Source of the DNA: an uncultured Georgenia sp.
GTDB lineage: Bacteria > Actinomycetota > Actinomycetes > Actinomycetales > Actinomycetaceae
Reading direction: 5' to 3'
Assembly: GCF_937958535.1 (NCBI RefSeq)
Contig: NZ_CALGNQ010000019.1
Span: forward strand, 1-6,921
DNA: 6,921 bases
Shown here: positions 5,332-6,921 of the stretch, piece by piece
Position numbering within the stretch: the stretch's first letter is position 1
Layout: each line of letters starts with the position of its first letter
The notes under the pieces: generated by a model
Seen by the model: the letters and a program-made list of their open reading frames with translations, nothing else
Databases searched by the model: none
Told to the model about the DNA's origin: nothing
Position numbers and translations under genes: made by a program

Positions 5332-6921
5332 GCGCCTCGAGCACCGCCGGGCTGACCGGGACGGCCGAGCTGCTCCGCGACGCGGTCCGGCGCCTCGGCG
5401 GCAGCGATCGCACCGGCCAGCTCCGGATGGCGGAGGAGGTTGCCCGCACGCTGCGTGAGCCGCGGGCGTTGCTCGTCCAGGCGGGGACCGGGACCGGCAA
5501 GTCCCTCGGCTACCTCGTGCCCGTCCTCGACCACGCCGTGCGCCACCACCAGCGGGCGGTCGTCTCCACGGCCACGCTGGCGCTGCAGCGCCAGGTGCTC
5601 ACCCACGACGTCCCGCTCGTGGCCGACGTCGTCGCCGCGTCCGGCGCGCCTCGGCCGCAGGTGGCGCTGCTCAAGGGCTGGCACAACTACGTGTGCAAGC
5701 ACAAGGTCGCCGGCGGCTACCCCGTGGAGGACGAACCCGGGCTCTTCGCCCTCGACGCCGCCTCCGCCGCGTCCGCTCCGGCGAGCGGCTCGCTCGCCGA
5801 GCAGGTGGTGCGGGTGCGGGCGTGGGCCGAGGAGACCGACACCGGCGACCGGGACGACCTGGACCCGGGCGTCAGCGACCGGGCGTGGCGTCAGGTCTCG
5901 GTGACCAAGCTCGAGTGCCTCGGCGCGAGCTGCCCCATGCTCGAGGAGTGCTTCCCCGAGGCCGCGCGGCGCGCCGCCCACGAGGCCGACGTCGTCGTCA
6001 CCAACCACGCGATGCTCGGCATCGCCGCATCCGGCTCCCCGCGGGTGCTGCCGGAGCATGACATCCTCGTCGTCGACGAGGCACACGAGCTCACCGAGCG
6101 GGTGACGGCGCAGTCCACCCTGGAGCTGTCCGCCGCCGTCGTCGACCGCACGGTCCGCCTGGCCCGCAAGCACGCCGGGGTCAGCGTCGAGTCGCTCGAG
6201 GCCGCCGGCCAGGCGCTCGGCGCCTTCCTCGAGACCGCCCCCGAGGGACGGCTGCGCCGGGTGCCGGCCGAGCTGCTCGACGCCGTCACGCTGCTCGAGG
6301 CGGGCAGCCGCGAGGCGCTCAGCGCGATGCGCGGGGAGAGCGAGGGTGAGCCGGGCGGACGGCTCATGGCGCGGTCGGCGATGGTCGTGCTCCACGAGAT
6401 CGCCGAACGGCTCCAGGGCGACGGCGTCGCCGAGCGCCGCGACGTCCTGTGGTGCGACCGGGGGCGTACCGGCTTCGAGTCCGCCCGCCTCCACCTCGGC
6501 CCGCTCGACGTCGCGCGGCCGATCGCCACCGAGCTGCTCGCCGGCCGGGCCGCAGTGCTCACCTCCGCCACGCTCGCGCTCGGCGGCACCTTCGAGCCGA
6601 TCGCCCGGACCCTCGGCCTCACCCTCCTCGACCACCTCGACACCGACGACGACGCTCGGACGGCGTCCACTGGTGCGCCACAGGGCACCGGCGAGGGCCG
6701 GCGCTGGCACGGCGTGGACGTCGGCTCGCCCTTCGACTACGGACGCCAGGGCATCCTCTACGTCGCGCGCCACCTGCCGCCGCCCGGACGGGACGGCCCG
6801 AGCGAGGAGGCCCGCCGTGAGCTCGTCGAGCTGGTCCGGGCCTCCGGTGGGGGAGCACTCGGCCTGTTCTCCTCCCGCCGGGCCGCCGAGGAGGCCGCCG
6901 AGCTGCTCCGGGCAGAGCTCG
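5328..6921 (+). CDS. ATP-dependent DinG/XPD-type Fe-S helicase, 5' part (3' end outside window)
   Basis: The visible 531 residues are a superfamily 2 helicase of the DinG/XPD type, expected to unwind DNA 5' to 3' in repair or in clearing unusual structures. Walker A is AGTGTGKS (52-59), preceded by RALLVQ. Motif Ia is STATLALQRQ (80-89) and the Walker B box is DEAH (250-253), followed by ELTERV. Four cysteines, C123 (YVCKHK), C197 (LECLG), C202 (SCPM) and C208 (EECF), sit between Walker A and B in the spacing expected of the XPD-family 4Fe-4S cluster. VVVTNHAML (222-230) and LTSATLALGG (411-420) are further helicase motifs, and LGLFSSRRAAE (511-521) opens the second RecA-like domain. Motifs V and VI are beyond the edge. 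The GTG at 5328 overlaps the hflX stop by 4 bp with no ribosome binding site, suggesting translation by coupling. The frame stays open to the window end. E. coli-type DinG function is inferred from family, so no symbol is given. Confidence 0.93.
   Translation, partial: MSASSTAGLTGTAELLRDAVRRLGGSDRTGQLRMAEEVARTLREPRALLVQAGTGTGKSLGYLVPVLDHAVRHHQRAVVSTATLALQRQVLTHDVPLVADVVAASGAPRPQVALLKGWHNYVCKHKVAGGYPVEDEPGLFALDAASAASAPASGSLAEQVVRVRAWAEETDTGDRDDLDPGVSDRAWRQVSVTKLECLGASCPMLEECFPEAARRAAHEADVVVTNHAMLGIAASGSPRVLPEHDILVVDEAHELTERVTAQSTLELSAAVVDRTVRLARKHAGVSVESLEAAGQALGAFLETAPEGRLRRVPAELLDAVTLLEAGSREALSAMRGESEGEPGGRLMARSAMVVLHEIAERLQGDGVAERRDVLWCDRGRTGFESARLHLGPLDVARPIATELLAGRAAVLTSATLALGGTFEPIARTLGLTLLDHLDTDDDARTASTGAPQGTGEGRRWHGVDVGSPFDYGRQGILYVARHLPPPGRDGPSEEARRELVELVRASGGGALGLFSSRRAAEEAAELLRAEL

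Noticed and set aside
6723..6733. Another copy of the intergenic core, GGCTCGCCCTT
   Set aside because: It encodes part of the V-G-S-P-F-D-Y segment of the helicase in frame, so the match is explained by coding. There is no inverted partner beside it.
5073..6773. 566-codon open frame on the minus strand opposite hflX and the helicase
   Set aside because: It is opposite two genes with clear family motifs. The product is a repetitive Gly/Ala/Arg/Val/Asp-rich sequence with no recognisable domain, the expected mirror of GC-rich third positions. The same holds for the long minus-strand frames at 3754-5250, 356-1531 and 1885-2688.

Overview
The base composition (very GC-rich, with G or C at nearly every third codon position), the TANNNT-type -10 boxes and the gene order point to a high-GC actinobacterium (Actinomycetota), most likely in or near the Micrococcales. 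I cannot name a genus from the sequence. The window is a chromosomal housekeeping neighbourhood. I see no tRNA or rRNA gene, CRISPR array, insertion sequence, phage gene or other sign of recent transfer.

Layout, left to right. (1) 2-508, +: the 3' end of miaB, which methylthiolates tRNA A37. (2) 509-676: a 168-bp intergenic region with an 8-bp stem-loop just after miaB and a three-copy GCTCGCCCTT element forming a large imperfect palindrome, then a -10 box directly before miaA. (3) 677-1588, +: miaA, the dimethylallyltransferase that makes the i6A37 substrate used by MiaB. (4) 1630-2529, +: dapF, diaminopimelate epimerase. (5) 2597-3124, +: a small lipoprotein of unknown function. (6) 3138-3743, -: a class I SAM-dependent methyltransferase of the RsmC/YbxB type, convergent with the lipoprotein (13 bp between stop codons). 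(7) 3814-5331, +: hflX, a ribosome-associated GTPase, divergent from the methyltransferase. (8) 5328-6921, +: a DinG/XPD-type iron-sulfur helicase, overlapping hflX by 4 bp and running off the right edge.

Functionally, miaB and miaA act in sequence on the same tRNA base. The methyltransferase and HflX are also linked to RNA and ribosomes, so much of the window serves translation. dapF supplies meso-diaminopimelate for lysine and possibly the cell wall. The helicase belongs to DNA repair. Close miaB-miaA-dapF-hflX linkage is a familiar actinobacterial arrangement, and miaA lies near hflX in Escherichia coli too.

I found no convincing undescribed multi-gene system. The observations most worth a second look are regulatory: the repeated palindromic element before miaA; a recurring arrangement in which a TANNNT box ends 6-8 nt before the start codon, suggesting leaderless or near-leaderless mRNAs for at least three and perhaps five genes; a duplicated start signal on hflX; and the uncharacterised cysteine-containing lipoprotein.
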